Assembly (NCBI RefSeq): GCF_048544455.1 | Contig: NC_133532.1 | Span: 20,338,948 to 20,402,947 of the forward strand | DNA from: Silene latifolia | Lineage: Eukaryota; Streptophyta; Magnoliopsida; Caryophyllales; Caryophyllaceae | DNA length: 64,000 nucleotides | Reading direction: 5' to 3' | Shown: piece by piece, positions 1-10,725 of the stretch | Position numbering within the stretch: position 1 is the stretch's first letter | Layout of the letters: each line of letters begins with the position of its first letter | Position numbers and translations under genes: made by a program | Notes under the pieces: generated by a model | What the model was told of the DNA's origin: nothing | Databases searched by the model: none | The model's input: only the letters and a program-made list of their open reading frames with translations

Positions 1-1592
1 AGGAAAGGCAAATGTGGTTGCCGATGCCCTTAGTAGGAAGTCTACTCATCCCTTGAGTGTTATTCGTGTGCTCCCCGATGACCTTTGTGCCGAGTTTCGT
101 AAGTTAAGTTTGCAACTTGTGGAGAGTGGTTTTGATTATCTTGGTGCTATGGTTGCCGAGCCCGTTCTTCACCGTGAGATTCTAGATAGCCTTGTGGACG
201 ATGCTACCTTTAGAAGTTTTCAAGCCAAGCTCCTTGAAGGGAAAGCAAAGGATTGTGAGATTGATGCTAGAGGTTACCTTCGTTACCGAGGACGCATGTA
301 TGTGCCCGATGCCGTTGACTTGAGGAAGAGAGTTCTAGATGAAGCTCATCTATCACCTTATTCGATTCACCCCGGAGGAGACAAGATGTATAAGGATTTG
401 AAGCTTCAGTTTTGGTGGCCTAACATGAAGAATGACATTGTGTCATATGTGGGAAGATGTCTTACTTGCCAACAAGTAAAGATTGAGCATAAGAGACCCG
501 GTGGTTTGCTACAACCTTTGGATGTTCCTTTATGGAAGTGGGAGTCCATTTCCATGGATTTTGTGATGGCTTTGCCTAAGACCGTTGGTGGAAAGGATGC
601 CGTATGGGTTGTTGTGGATAGGTTGACCAAGTGTGCTAGGTTCATCCCTATCAAAGAAACTTGGAGTTTAGACCGTCTTGCTAGTGCTTATGTTGATGAG
701 ATCGTTCGTTACCACGGTGTTCCTAAGGAAATCGTTTCGGATCGTGACCCGAGGTTTTGTTCAAGATTTTGGAAAGCTTTGCAAGATGCTATGGGTAGTA
801 AGTTGTTGATGAGTACCGCTTTTCATGCCGCTACCGATGGACAATCCGAGAGGACGATTCAAACTTTAGAAGACTTGTTGCGTGCTTGTGCCCTTGATTT
901 TCATTCTAGTTGGGAGAAGAGCTTACCTTTGGTGGAATTTTCTTACAACAATAGTTATCATGCTTCTATCAAGATGGCCCCTTATGAAGCCCTTTATGGA
1001 AGGAAATGCCAAGTCCGATTTGTTGGGATCAAGCAAGTGATGTTCGTGATCTAGGACCCGACAAGTTAGCCGAGACAATTGATCAAGTGAAGCTCATCCG
1101 TGAAAGAATGAAAGCCGCCCAAGATCGTCAAAAATCCTATGCCGATGTTCGCCGTCGACCCTTGGAATTTGAAGTTGGAGATAAAGTGTTCTTGAAAGTG
1201 TCCCCGATGAAAGGAGTAAAGAGATTTGGAGTCAAAGGGAAGTTGAGTCCAAAGTACATTGGACCTTACGAAGTGGTAAAGAGGATTGGTGTCGTGGCTT
1301 ATAAGTTGGATTTGCCCCGAGTTTGGGTAAAGTTCATGATGTCTTTCATGTTTCTCAACTTAGGAAATACATTAGCGACCCTAGTCATGTGTTGCAAAAT
1401 GAGATTCCCGAGCTTGAGCCTAGTCTTTCTTTCGAGGAGAGACCGATTCGTATCTTGGACAAGAAGGAGAAGAAGCTAAGGAGCAAAGTGGTGCCCTTGG
1501 TGAAGGTTTTGTGGAAGTGTGGTGATGTAGAAGAAGAGACTTGGGAGCCGGAAGCTTCCATGCGTGTCAAGTACCCTAGTTTGTTTTCTTAA
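1..1592 (+). pseudogene. Ty3/gypsy (Tekay-like chromovirus) pol, 3' part
   Basis: Right-hand end of a retrotransposon polyprotein entering from outside the window. It starts with the RNase H tail (VVADALSRK), then the integrase zinc finger (HPGGDKMYKD followed by CLTCQQVK), the integrase core (first Asp in SMDFVMALPK, second in IVSDRDPRF, Glu in DGQSERTIQT), and a C-terminal chromodomain-like segment ending at 1592 (ETWEPEASMRVKYPSLF). The integrase inserts the reverse-transcribed copy; chromodomains steer insertion toward marked chromatin. The frame is broken twice: near 1010, after YGRKC, and near 1318 in a C run. Both look like single-base deletions, so the coding region spans three overlapping frames (14-1054, 1006-1479, 1323-1592). 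Clade assignment by motif style only; the domain order is certain. Confidence 0.9.
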
Positions 1593-2569
1593 GGTAATAC
1601 CTTTTCGTTTCAAGTTTCGAGGGCGAAACTTTTTAAAAGGTGGGATGATTGTAACACCCCGCGCTTTCCTTATATTTTAAATAAATTTTTAAGTAATTTT
1701 TATTAAATAATTATTATTTAAAGCTTATTTTCATAAAATATCGTCATAGCCGTGTAACGGTAATAATAGTGTAGATTTTAATAATATTATTCTCCGTCTC
1801 GAGTTATAGTAGACTTGGGACGAAAATTCTAGTGGATACCGACTCATTTTGAGTTATTGGGCTTAACTTGACTCATGGGCCTTTTCTCTCCTCTTTTCTC
1901 TACACAAAACCCCCAACTAAACCCTCACAACTTCATCTCCCTCATTCTAATTTCTGAAATTCCCTCAACAACCACTCCACCATTGTTAAACCCTTGCTCT
2001 CAACCCTAAAATCACCATAACTCACGCAATTCTTCGCCAATCTCGTTCCTTTTCGCGCCATTCTCTTCCTTTTCTCATTTCCCTTCTTTCTAAGTAAGAA
2101 AGTTGTCATCTTTTCCTCTTTTTCGAAATTCTCATCTTTCAAGGATGTGGATTCTTGACTTAATACCTTTATTTTTGTGTTTAGGGAGAACTTGGACAAC
2201 CCGGAGGAGGATAGCTACATCATTGACGAGTCTTTAGAAGATTGAAGTGCAAAAAGGTAACGGTGATGGGTTACTCGACTTTTATGTTAAAATTGTGTGG
2301 TTTTATGTAGTTATAATTTCATATGAATGTTAAAAGTTGTATCTTTCATGATTGGTGCTAATTTGGTTGTTGAATATCATGCTTGTTTGCAATTCTCACA
2401 TGTATGGATGAAAATCTCATGCTACATCTCTTGAATCCGAAATTACCCATTCACATGCTCAAACATGTTGTTTTTCCGAGTTAGAATCATGCTAGGATAC
2501 GTAAACAATTGATGAGAAACAATTTTTGTTGGTTTCAAATGGTTTGGAAGTGTTTTGCATTGAACCCGT

Positions 2570-2960
2570 GTGTTTGTAGTCCTAGCCAAGGGTGATGGCG
2601 TGGACGGTCTCTTGACCCATTGGGAGATTCTGTAAGTTTTGGACATATTTTAGTAAGCTCTGTAGTCCCAGTAGGGTGACGCGGGCGGTCTCACTGACAT
2701 TTGGGAGTACACTTTGTGGATTTTAGGTGATTTTGAGTTTGGGTGTATTCCCAGTAGGGTGATCGCGGCGGTCTCTTGACGGGCCGGGAGTGCATCAAGG
2801 TTTTATGTGTTTTTGAAATTTGGCCGTATTCCCACCGGTGGACAAGAAATGCTGACCTGGCCGGGAGTGCATGTAAGTCTTATTAAATTTCTGATTTTGG
2901 CATGTTGTCCCACCGGTGGCAGCGGCCAGACACCACCCTACTGGGAGTCCCCCTGTTTGC
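2570..2960 (+). repeat. Degenerate tandem repeats in gypsy LTR
   Basis: Four diverged units of roughly 90-100 bp, each opening with a variant of CCCAGTAGGGTGA or CCCACCGGTGG and closing with a variant of GGGAGTGCAT. The shared core is a C-rich start, a GCGGTCTC-like middle and GGGAGT. Purpose unknown. Confidence 0.6.
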
Positions 2961-3155
2961 TCTATTTCACTTGTGACTTCTAATAACGATTGAGTTATGC
3001 ATGTATCTTCTTTCCTATCGATAATTAGTTACTTTAAGACTCATTAATGTTATGAACATGCAAAATGGTTATGGTTCTTGTTCGGACCCGAGTGTGACAT
3101 TTTACATTGTGAGACTACTCGACTATCCCTATTTATTTGCCCTCGGACATTGGGT

Positions 3156-3277
3156 CACGGTTAGGTGCCATTGCCTCCGAGTTGGGCTATTTTTCCTTCC
3201 GCCTCTTCGGACCAGGGGTCACGGTTAGGTGACAAGGTTCCGCTTGAGGTTACTCGACTTTCGGGCACGGTTAGGTG
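3156..3277 (+). repeat. Three CACGGTTAGGTG repeats in gypsy LTR
   Basis: The 12-mer CACGGTTAGGTG occurs at 3156-3167, 3220-3231 and 3266-3277, with spacings of 64 and 46 bp, embedded in similar flanks. A candidate repeated protein-binding site in the LTR; function not known. Confidence 0.6.
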
Positions 3278-3982
3278 TACCATATTTCGAGTCTTGGATA
3301 CGATTTGGTATCGTTTGTCGAATCGGGTGTCGTCCATCCCGAGAGTCTGGCCAGGTTTAGACTAGGACCGTATTATGATCGTCGTCCTACCAAGAGGTTG
3401 GAGTCTAGAGGGTTGTCTTGTTTGAGTCTATACTTTGTAATTGTCTTACATTTGAGTCGAGTTGATATGTGACAGTTTGACCTAATAATTCTTCTCTCAT
3501 TGTGCTTTACCATTCCTATTTTCTTGTGCCCACTAATCATGATTTTATTAATACCATAAGTATTTACTCTTATGCTTGTTTGCTTAATTAAATTCTTAAT
3601 TACTTGCATTTTGACATATTGTGGCTGGGAGAACCCTGAGTTACTCCCCACTGACTGTGGCTTTCATATCTATTATGAATGACAGGTTGGTGATGCAGTT
3701 AAGTGGGGAAGACCGTGTGAGCTAGCGAGTTCTTACCTCGGACCTTATTTAGTTATCACTTTGATAGACTCACCTACTTTTGAACTTATGTTAATTCGTG
3801 GGATATCTTTTCCCCAATAAATAGACTTGTGTTGTAAACTTAAATTTAACTAACTAAACTTATTTATCGTGTTGGTGATGCCTCGCGTTGGACTTCATTA
3901 GAAGCCTTAAAAGTTTTAAAAATCTCGTGTTTCCGCCACGATTTACTAGTTACTTTTAGTTACCTCAACGAGGGGTGTCACA

Positions 3983-5096
3983 GTGTGACCATAACGGGCC
4001 AACAAGAATACTTCCTCCCAAAATTACCGAAAGGATCAAATCCATCCGTACACAAGCCAAGTCGTACATTGCGGGGTTCCTTGGCAAAATCAGGATACAT
4101 CTGATCAAATCGTTTCCATTCTTCCCCATCACTAGGATGACTCATCTTCCCCGAAGCACGTGGGTTTTCTTTGTGCCATCTCATTTGTTCGGCAATGTTT
4201 TTGGTGGCATAGATTCTTTGAAGTCTTGGCGCGAGAGGAAAGTAAAACAATTGGTTACATGCTATTGGTTTCTTACTCTTTTTGGCCCTCTTACTACCGT
4301 TGCCTTTTTTCAACACCAAAACTGTATCTCCTTCACTTGTCTCATATCTATCCGCCCCACAATCTTTACATTTGTCAAGCAAAGCATCATCTTTCCAAAA
4401 TAGCATACATCCTTCAGGACATGCATCAATCTTTTCATGCGGTAACTGAAGACCTTTAACTACTTTTTTGGTAGTATAGAAACTTCGGGTCATGATATTA
4501 TCATCGGGGAAAGATTCCTCAAGGAACGAGACAATGCCATCAACAGCAACAAATGACATATTAAACTCACATTTCAAGGTAATTAGCCTAGAAGCGGCTT
4601 GTAACAATGTCATTCTGCTTCCTTCATACAAGGGTTTTTCTGAGGCTTTTAACATGTCAAGAAAGGCTTTTGCTTGTGGGTGTGGCGGTTGTTCTTCAGA
4701 AATAGTTGTATGGTCATCACTATTAAAAATAGTGGAATCCATAGCATCAACAACCATCTCTCTATATGGGTTCTCATCATTTTGTATTTGTTGGGTGTGA
4801 GCTTGTTCATGAATTGGAGAATATGCTTCTCCATGTGAAATCCAATTGTAATAATTTGGCTTAAACCCGTTTATAATGAGATGTTCTTCTACTACAATGT
4901 CAAGCTGGTATTTCAGGTTTTTGCATTTGGCACAAGGGCACCTAAGTTTTTTGTCTACCAAGTCATATTCATCTTGTTGTTTAGCAAATTCAATAAACTC
5001 GCTAACACCCTTTATAAATCTAGCGGTAGGACGTCTTTTCTTATTGGAATGGTCTAATCTTCCTTCATACATCCATGAACGTTCCAATCTCTTCAT
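3983..5096 (-). pseudogene. CACTA transposase (TNP2/TNPD), N-terminal part
   Basis: About 370 residues of the CACTA transposase, which cuts and moves the element. Residues 1-75 match the transposase-associated domain (Cys motif CPCAKCKN, then GFKPNYYNWISHGE). The start of the tnp2 transposase domain follows (MRWHKENPRASGKMSHPSDG, FAKEPRNVRLGLCTDGFDPF, KYSCWPVMVTL). Family members normally run on for several hundred residues with the catalytic domain; here the frame stops where the gypsy LTR begins. The Met at 5096 is the first in frame, and no splice evidence was needed inside this stretch. Non-functional by truncation. Confidence 0.88.
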
Positions 5097-5274
5097 TTTA
5101 ATCTAAAGAAGACCCCACAATAATTTAAACATTTTTAAAAATTAACAATAATATTACATACAAAATTTAAACATTATACTCCACATTATACAATAAACAT
5201 ATGAAAACAATATATAAATATTGTCAATAAGTAATCCATCTTCGAATGGGGTCCTTATCACTCCAACCTAAACC

Positions 5275-5505
5275 CGTCAATGTACGTTTCAAGTCACTAT
5301 CAAACACACTTGTAATTTATTAATGAGGAAAAATTCGGCAAAGACAATTCCCTTGAGTTCTCCAAATACACATCTATGTAGAATAACTAATTACTCCACA
5401 TATACATGTATTCGGAGAACATTAAAGGGATCGTCACCAAACTCATTCCTCATTAATAAATCACAAGTACTTGTTTACTACCTAAATGACTTGAAACGTA
5501 CAAAG
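5275..5505. repeat. 230-bp imperfect foldback in CACTA
   Basis: Two arms pair across the centre. ACGTTTCAAGTCACTA (from 5283) pairs with TGACTTGAAACGT (ending about 5501); TTGTAATTTATTAATGAGGA pairs with TCCTCATTAATAAATCACAA; CCTTGAGTTCTCC pairs with GGAGAACATTAAAGG. It resembles a small foldback MITE or a hairpin-forming segment just upstream of the transposase start. Confidence 0.65.
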
Positions 5506-5526
5506 ACAGTCCCAAAATGGGGACTA

Positions 5527-5559
5527 TTCAAGAATTACTCCTAATGAGTAATTCTTGAA
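5527..5559. repeat. Perfect 14-bp hairpin
   Basis: TTCAAGAATTACTC and GAGTAATTCTTGAA are exact reverse complements separated by a 5-nt loop (CTAAT). It lies directly outside the larger foldback. Role unknown. Confidence 0.8.
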
Positions 5560-5914
5560 CGGGTACTAAGTCAACATCAAATCAAACAACAACACAATCA
5601 AGTACTAAATTAATTAAGTCAATCAATAGCCCAATTCAACCACATAATAAAGGCTTCTATCCTAAAGTCCGTAACATAATTTGAACTAAAATTAGTAAAT
5701 TTAAAAGGTAACTGGTAAGAGGAGGTTACCTAATCAAGTAAAAGCAAAAATGAAAAGAAAACAAGAAGCAACAACTACACAGCGCACGGTGGTGCCTAGC
5801 AACGGTATGTGACAACCCTGAAAAAGAGAAAAGAAAAACAAAAATAACAAGGTTATTCTACCTCAATTCATCAATAACATGAATTATCAAACTAAATTTA
5901 TCAAAATCAAGTCA

Positions 5915-6125
5915 TAAAGAAGGTTCCACTTAGCTAATAGCTAATTTCTCTTAATCCAAAAGATGGTTCCACTTAGCTAATTCCATTAATGCAAAAGACG
6001 GTTTCACTTAGCTTAATATTAATAATAATACGACGATTTCACTTAACTTAGTAATAATAATAATAATATTAATTAAGACGGTTCCACTTAGCTGAATACT
6101 AATGATAATGAGACGATATCACTTA
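5915..6125 (+). repeat. Tandem repeats AGACGGTTCCACTTAGCTA
   Basis: Six imperfect copies of a unit carrying (A)GACGGTTCCACTTAGCTA, spaced 33-45 bp, with A/T-rich spacers. They sit in the CACTA noncoding part just left of the copia insertion. They may be a second set of transposase-binding repeats. Confidence 0.7.
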
Positions 6126-6177
6126 GCTACCCAACACCATACACCACCCACGACCCACCCACCCACGGCCACCCCAC

Positions 6178-7437
6178 TGTTGGAATATGTGTCCTCCGAC
6201 AATAATGCGATCACGACTGTTGATCATGATGATCACATGTTTAAATCTCATTATAAAGAGTACAATTGGGAAGTAATATTTTACTTGTCAATCGTCAACA
6301 TATATCGTAATGGTTGGTCGACTAGAGTTTGACATTCCGTCGTGCGGCGGTGGTGATCGTTGATCCCCTAGGTCATACCTATAGGGCAACACTCTTAATT
6401 GATCATTTAATTAATCGTATAATGTTACGAGTTAATTAAATTACTTGAAAATTGACGGACGATTTTGGAAGTAAAATTTACGTATCATATTGAAATGTGA
6501 TTAAATGAGATACGATCTGAGTAATTGAATCGTATCATTACTCGGATGAAATTATTGTTTACAGAAACAATTGAAATTGAATGAATTATTATAAATACAA
6601 ACTGTTGTGATTTATAAATTGGTAAAATATTTTGGCACAAGTAATTATGAATTACTAAGTCGATTTTTGTATATGACGTATTTTATTAATACGTTGATTT
6701 TTAATGTGTTAAAAATACATAACAAATTTATGTTACATATGACATGTGACATATTGACAAAAATAAAATGGGTACCATTTTATGGAGGTGCCGAAATAAG
6801 GGAGTGGTTTAGGCTAATATTGTGTTTGATTAAGTTAATGGAAAACACAATGATTACCTACTATTTAGCCATGCAACCCTATTGTTTATTGTTAAGAGCA
6901 ACAATTGCATGCATTGGCTCCCTCCTATCCACCCCTCTACCCGGTTTTTGAGATGAGAAAACCATTATGGTTTTTCATCTTATTTACCTAATAACACACA
7001 AAAATATTTTTGTGTATCATTCATTCTTTTACTCATCCAAAAATTAGAATTCTAGAGAGATAAAAAGCTCTCTTCTTCTTCCTCCCATAAACCGAAAATA
7101 TTAAGTGTATTATAATATTTTTGGGTCATTTTTCTACTAGATTAATATTGTACTAGTTCTTATAATATTAATTTTAATTAAGAGAAAAACCTTGGGTATT
7201 AAGCTTAGGGAGAGATCCTACACTTGGATCTTAGTTCTTCCATTAAAGGAAAGCACAAGAACAAGAGAGAAAGGTGATCTCTCTTGTGCCCATAAAACCG
7301 AAACATCCAATGTAAGAACATGATTTCTCCTCTATTTTGCTCATTTGTTTGCATGCATAAAATCCATCTTTAATTTTATGACAAATTAAATTAAGACATA
7401 TATGAATATGTAAGTATATATATCTACTTTTCCTTCA
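6178..7437 (+). repeat. 5' LTR of gag-only copia
   Basis: Begins TGTTGGAATATG, ends TTTTCCTTCA; bounded on the left by the target duplication and on the right by the primer site. A 114-codon frame within it (6607-6951) also occurs in the 3' LTR and has no recognisable domain; it is probably incidental. Confidence 0.92.
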
Positions 7438-7438
7438 A

Positions 7439-7453
7439 TCGGTATCAAGAGCC
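7439..7453 (+). other. Primer-binding site (tRNA-iMet type)
   Basis: TCGGTATCAAGAGCC lies 2 nt after the LTR. It resembles the complement of the initiator-methionine tRNA 3' end (TGGTATCAGAGCC) with one substitution and one extra A, as is usual for copia elements. Confidence 0.75.
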
Positions 7454-9700
7454 ATGGTTATTTTCATGCAAATCGGTTAAAAGTTTTTCCGAGTTATAAA
7501 GATTAACATATAAAACTTGTAAAATTTGTGTTATTATGATATATCACGAAATTAATTCATGCATGTTAAAATTTATGGTCCTAAAATGTTTTAGGATATT
7601 TTGGTTATATTTACGGATTTTTATTGTTCATATTATACAATAATGGCATTTAAATATGATTTTATGAGTAAAAATGTCATTTTCGGTCTAAAATTAGCTA
7701 TACTTCGAATTTTCCAGTGATTTTTGGGTATGTTGTCACATATATTATTTTGAGATAACCTGTAAATTTTCATAATTTTTGGACTTGTGATGCTCGAAAA
7801 ATGGATTTTTCATTATTAAATTCGGATTTAGGTGAAAAATAGGTTAATATGAGTTAAATTTCGAATCTGGTCATAGAAATTTAATATGTTGTCACATGCA
7901 ATTTTACAAGATGTGTGTAAAATAATGGGCTATAGTGAAGTCTTTTTGCATGATTTATGGATTTTTGAAGACAAATTGCATGAATAGTGACTTTATTAGT
8001 GAAATATTGATAAAACATACTCTATGACTTAGGAAAAACATCAAATGTTGCATTTTATTATATTTTTCAGATCTAAAATTGAAAAGTTGATGAGAATAAT
8101 TTTTCACATGTTTTTATGATTATTTTGTTAAAAACCGATAAACCGCAACATTGTTTTTCCGGAAAAATATCAAAATTTTTAACCTAAGTTTTTGAATATT
8201 ATGAGTGTCATGGTATTTTTCCAGAATGTTCATGAGTTTAAATTTCAAATTTTGAATTTATTTGAAATTTTGTGATTTATTTGAAGTTTATAGCTTATTT
8301 TTGTAATTTTTAGTCCATTAATGAACAATTTTATAAATATGAGTTAATTATGGTCAAATTATTAGTGAAGACTAAATTTTGAGTCCTAAGAGGTTAGGGT
8401 AATTAACTTATGCATAAATATGAATTTATGTATTTTTGTGATTGTAAAATGTTGAAATCACGCAAATCCGTAAAAACCGAGTAATATACGATATTGGTTA
8501 ATTAAAGGCGATTTAGCATAAAATTGAGCATTTTCATACATATTATAATGCTGCATTTTCTTTATGATTGTCATAATTTTAATTTATGTAATTTTGAATT
8601 ATGTAATTTTACTTAGTATGACCTTAGTTTTTAATTGGTATTTCCCGAAATGTATGGGAATATCGATTCGGTTGTAATTTTATTGTGATCTCGTATCACC
8701 GTTTTGTAATTTAATAGATTTATTTTATTTTAGTTACAAATGTATAATAGGAAATTATGTAATTTATTATGTAATTTTATTCATTCCGGAGTTCCCAAAG
8801 ACGGATTTCTTTAAGAATGGCGATACATAAAGACGGTGTTACCTCGAGATGCGTGTCACAACCGAAGTTCAAGGGACCAATGGAGTTGGTTTCCGAATAT
8901 GTAATAGTTAAATAGTTTTTCTATTTTAGGAAAGGCCATACTAGGATTTATTTATTTTTATGCTTGCATTTTATTTTATGTCGCATGCATCGCTAAATCG
9001 CCATAACTAAAACATGCATCCTCATTTTATCGAGTTTATCGACCGTGTCAATTAAAATTATCGTAGTTCACCGCTTTAGTTCACTTAAAACGTGATAGAT
9101 AATAAATTGACATGACCTCTCGCTAAACAATCAATTGAGACATAGCCTTACCATATAGTAGAAACCATGAAAACCTATTTCGCGAGGGAGTGCACTCGGC
9201 CCTACCGGGGTACAAACCTTGTTACGTAGGGGAAGTGGGTGATGAATGTTAATCCACCGAATTCATGTTGATAAGGGATGAATCGGCCCTACCGTGCCCA
9301 AGTTGATATGGATTTGGATCATGGACACATTTATTCGAAATTTGGATTGAACTCAACAAAAGTTTTTGATAAGGGATGTATCGGCCCTACCGTGCCCTTG
9401 TCGAATGTGTTTTGGGCTAAAGATAATTGTTAATGTAATATTATCGACCAAGAGTTCTAAAAGTAGAATCGATTAAACGTTAATCCACCAAGTTATATTG
9501 ATAAAGGATGAATCGGCCCTACCGTGCCTAAGTCGATATGAATTTGGGTCTTGGAATCATTTATCTAGTTGGGTAGAGGTCACTAGAAAAATGCATAAAA
9601 CTTGTTTAAATCATACATTTTTACGAGTATTATTGTTAAAACGACATTTGTTTTACTCCTTATATTTTATTTTGTAGACCACTTCTTTTTCTCATAACAA
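7454..9700 (+). other. Long A/T-rich 5' leader of gag-only copia
   Basis: About 2.2 kb between primer site and gag with no convincing reading frame. The last 500 bases carry the CGGCCCTACCG repeats listed separately; otherwise nothing recognised. Confidence 0.7.
9190..9530 (+). repeat. CGGCCCTACCG repeats in copia leader
   Basis: CGGCCCTACCG occurs at about 9197, 9283, 9382 and 9513. Three copies sit in a longer unit, GATAAGGGATGAATCGGCCC with one or two changes, followed by ACCGTGCC. The flanking TTAATCCACC is repeated at 9250 and 9481. Their place between primer site and gag is where retroelement packaging signals usually lie; that role is inferred. Confidence 0.7.
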
Positions 9701-10597
9701 ATGGCAACACCAACTCCAAACGCCACACCTCTCGCTAGTTCATCATGGCTCCGATCCTTTATGGATCGATGTAAACTTGAAAAGAATGGGTCAAATTTCT
9801 CCGATTGGGATGCCCAACTCAAATTAGCCGCCCAAGGTGACGACAAGCTTCGTTACCTTACTGAGGCCTCTCCACCCGAACCTACCACTAGGTCGACCGC
9901 CGCCACTAGGGAAGCATATGAGGCTTACCAAAAGGAGTCCGCCGCAATGAAAAATGTCTTAATATTTGCGATGGAGGCGGATCTCCAAAGGAGAGCCTTT
10001 AAAATGGGCAATGCTAATGAGATTTACTCCAAGCTTGTGACAATGTTTTCACAAACTCCGCGGATCAACCAATATGAGGCGGCCGCGGCATTCTTTGATC
10101 TCGACTTCAAAGAGGGCCAAAAGGTTAGCCCTCATGTGCTCAAACTTATGGAGCTTATCGAGACCTTGAAAATTCAAAAGGTTGAAATCCCCAAAGAACT
10201 CATTGTAGATAGAATTCTACACTCCTTATCCAAAGTCAAAGCATATGTTCAATTCCGGGTGAATTTTAACATGCAAGACAAGGATGTGTCTCTTGAAGAG
10301 TTGCACAAGCTACTTGTGCAAGCCGAAAGGGACATGGGGTTAAATGTGAACCCACCAAAAGATGTGCTTAACATAAGCACTAAGAGTAAGGGAAAGTTCA
10401 AGAAGAATGGAAGGAAGGGCAAGAAGCAAGCTCCCACATTCACCAAAGCTAAGACTTGTGAAGCTAGCACTTCAAAGATCAAGAAGGGTCCTCTTGATAC
10501 ATGCCATTATTGTAATGGTATGGGACATTGGAAAAGAAATTGTTCCAAATACCTTGGTGATATTAAGGCTGGAAAGATTACTCCAGTAGGTAAATGA
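9701..10597 (+). CDS. gag: Copia Gag (capsid/nucleocapsid)
   Basis: Intact 298-residue Gag, the structural protein that forms the virus-like particle and packages element RNA. The central part (about residues 60-200) has the copia gag (UBN2-type) fold signature, including LVTMFSQTPRINQYEAAAAF and LMELIETLKIQKVEIPKELI. A basic stretch follows, then a CCHC zinc knuckle with C268, C271, H276 and C281. The Met at 9701 lies shortly after the leader and is the first long-frame start. The unspliced frame stops at TGA 10595-10597, directly after a perfect donor AG|GTAAAT. A GT...AG intron 10590-10681 would replace the last residue with 13 others and stop at 10725. No pol follows in either form. Confidence 0.9.
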   Translation: MATPTPNATPLASSSWLRSFMDRCKLEKNGSNFSDWDAQLKLAAQGDDKLRYLTEASPPEPTTRSTAATREAYEAYQKESAAMKNVLIFAMEADLQRRAFKMGNANEIYSKLVTMFSQTPRINQYEAAAAFFDLDFKEGQKVSPHVLKLMELIETLKIQKVEIPKELIVDRILHSLSKVKAYVQFRVNFNMQDKDVSLEELHKLLVQAERDMGLNVNPPKDVLNISTKSKGKFKKNGRKGKKQAPTFTKAKTCEASTSKIKKGPLDTCHYCNGMGHWKRNCSKYLGDIKAGKITPVGK

Positions 10598-10681
10598 CTA
10601 TCCTTCTTTTATGTTTCTAATTCAACTATGGTATTATGATGCAAAGTTGTGATAATGTATCTCCCTTTTTATTGTAAATAG
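10590..10681 (+). other. Candidate intron at gag 3' end
   Basis: Donor AG|GTAAAT at 10588-10595; acceptor preceded by the pyrimidine-rich CTCCCTTTTTATTGTAAATAG ending at 10681. At 92 bp it is a normal small plant intron. Splicing keeps the gag frame and adds PPPSKDRGKEKQA before TGA at 10723-10725. Splicing is predicted, not shown. Confidence 0.55.
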
Positions 10682-10725
10682 GACCTCCACCAAGCAAAGA
10701 CAGGGGAAAGGAAAAGCAAGCATGA

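Larger units (their letters stand above)
1650..3982 (+). repeat. LTR of the Tekay-like gypsy element
   Basis: A long terminal repeat of about 2.3 kb follows the chromodomain stop. It begins TGTAACACCC and ends GGGTGTCACA, an inverted pair with one mismatch. The purine-rich stretch AAAAGGTGGGATGAT just before it (1635-1649) is the polypurine tract that primes plus-strand synthesis, which fixes this as the 3' LTR. The LTR end abuts the CACTA transposase reading frame, so this element inserted into the CACTA. The partner LTR lies outside the window, so no target duplication can be read. Confidence 0.85.

Noticed and set aside
3975..4800. Plus-strand frames at 3975-4403 and 4492-4800
   Set aside because: Shadows of the CACTA transposase on the opposite strand.
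6607..6951. 114-codon frame found identically in both LTRs of the gag-only copia
   Set aside because: Its conservation is explained by LTR identity; no start context, domain or coding bias, and it is not open in the related LTR at 57229-58491.
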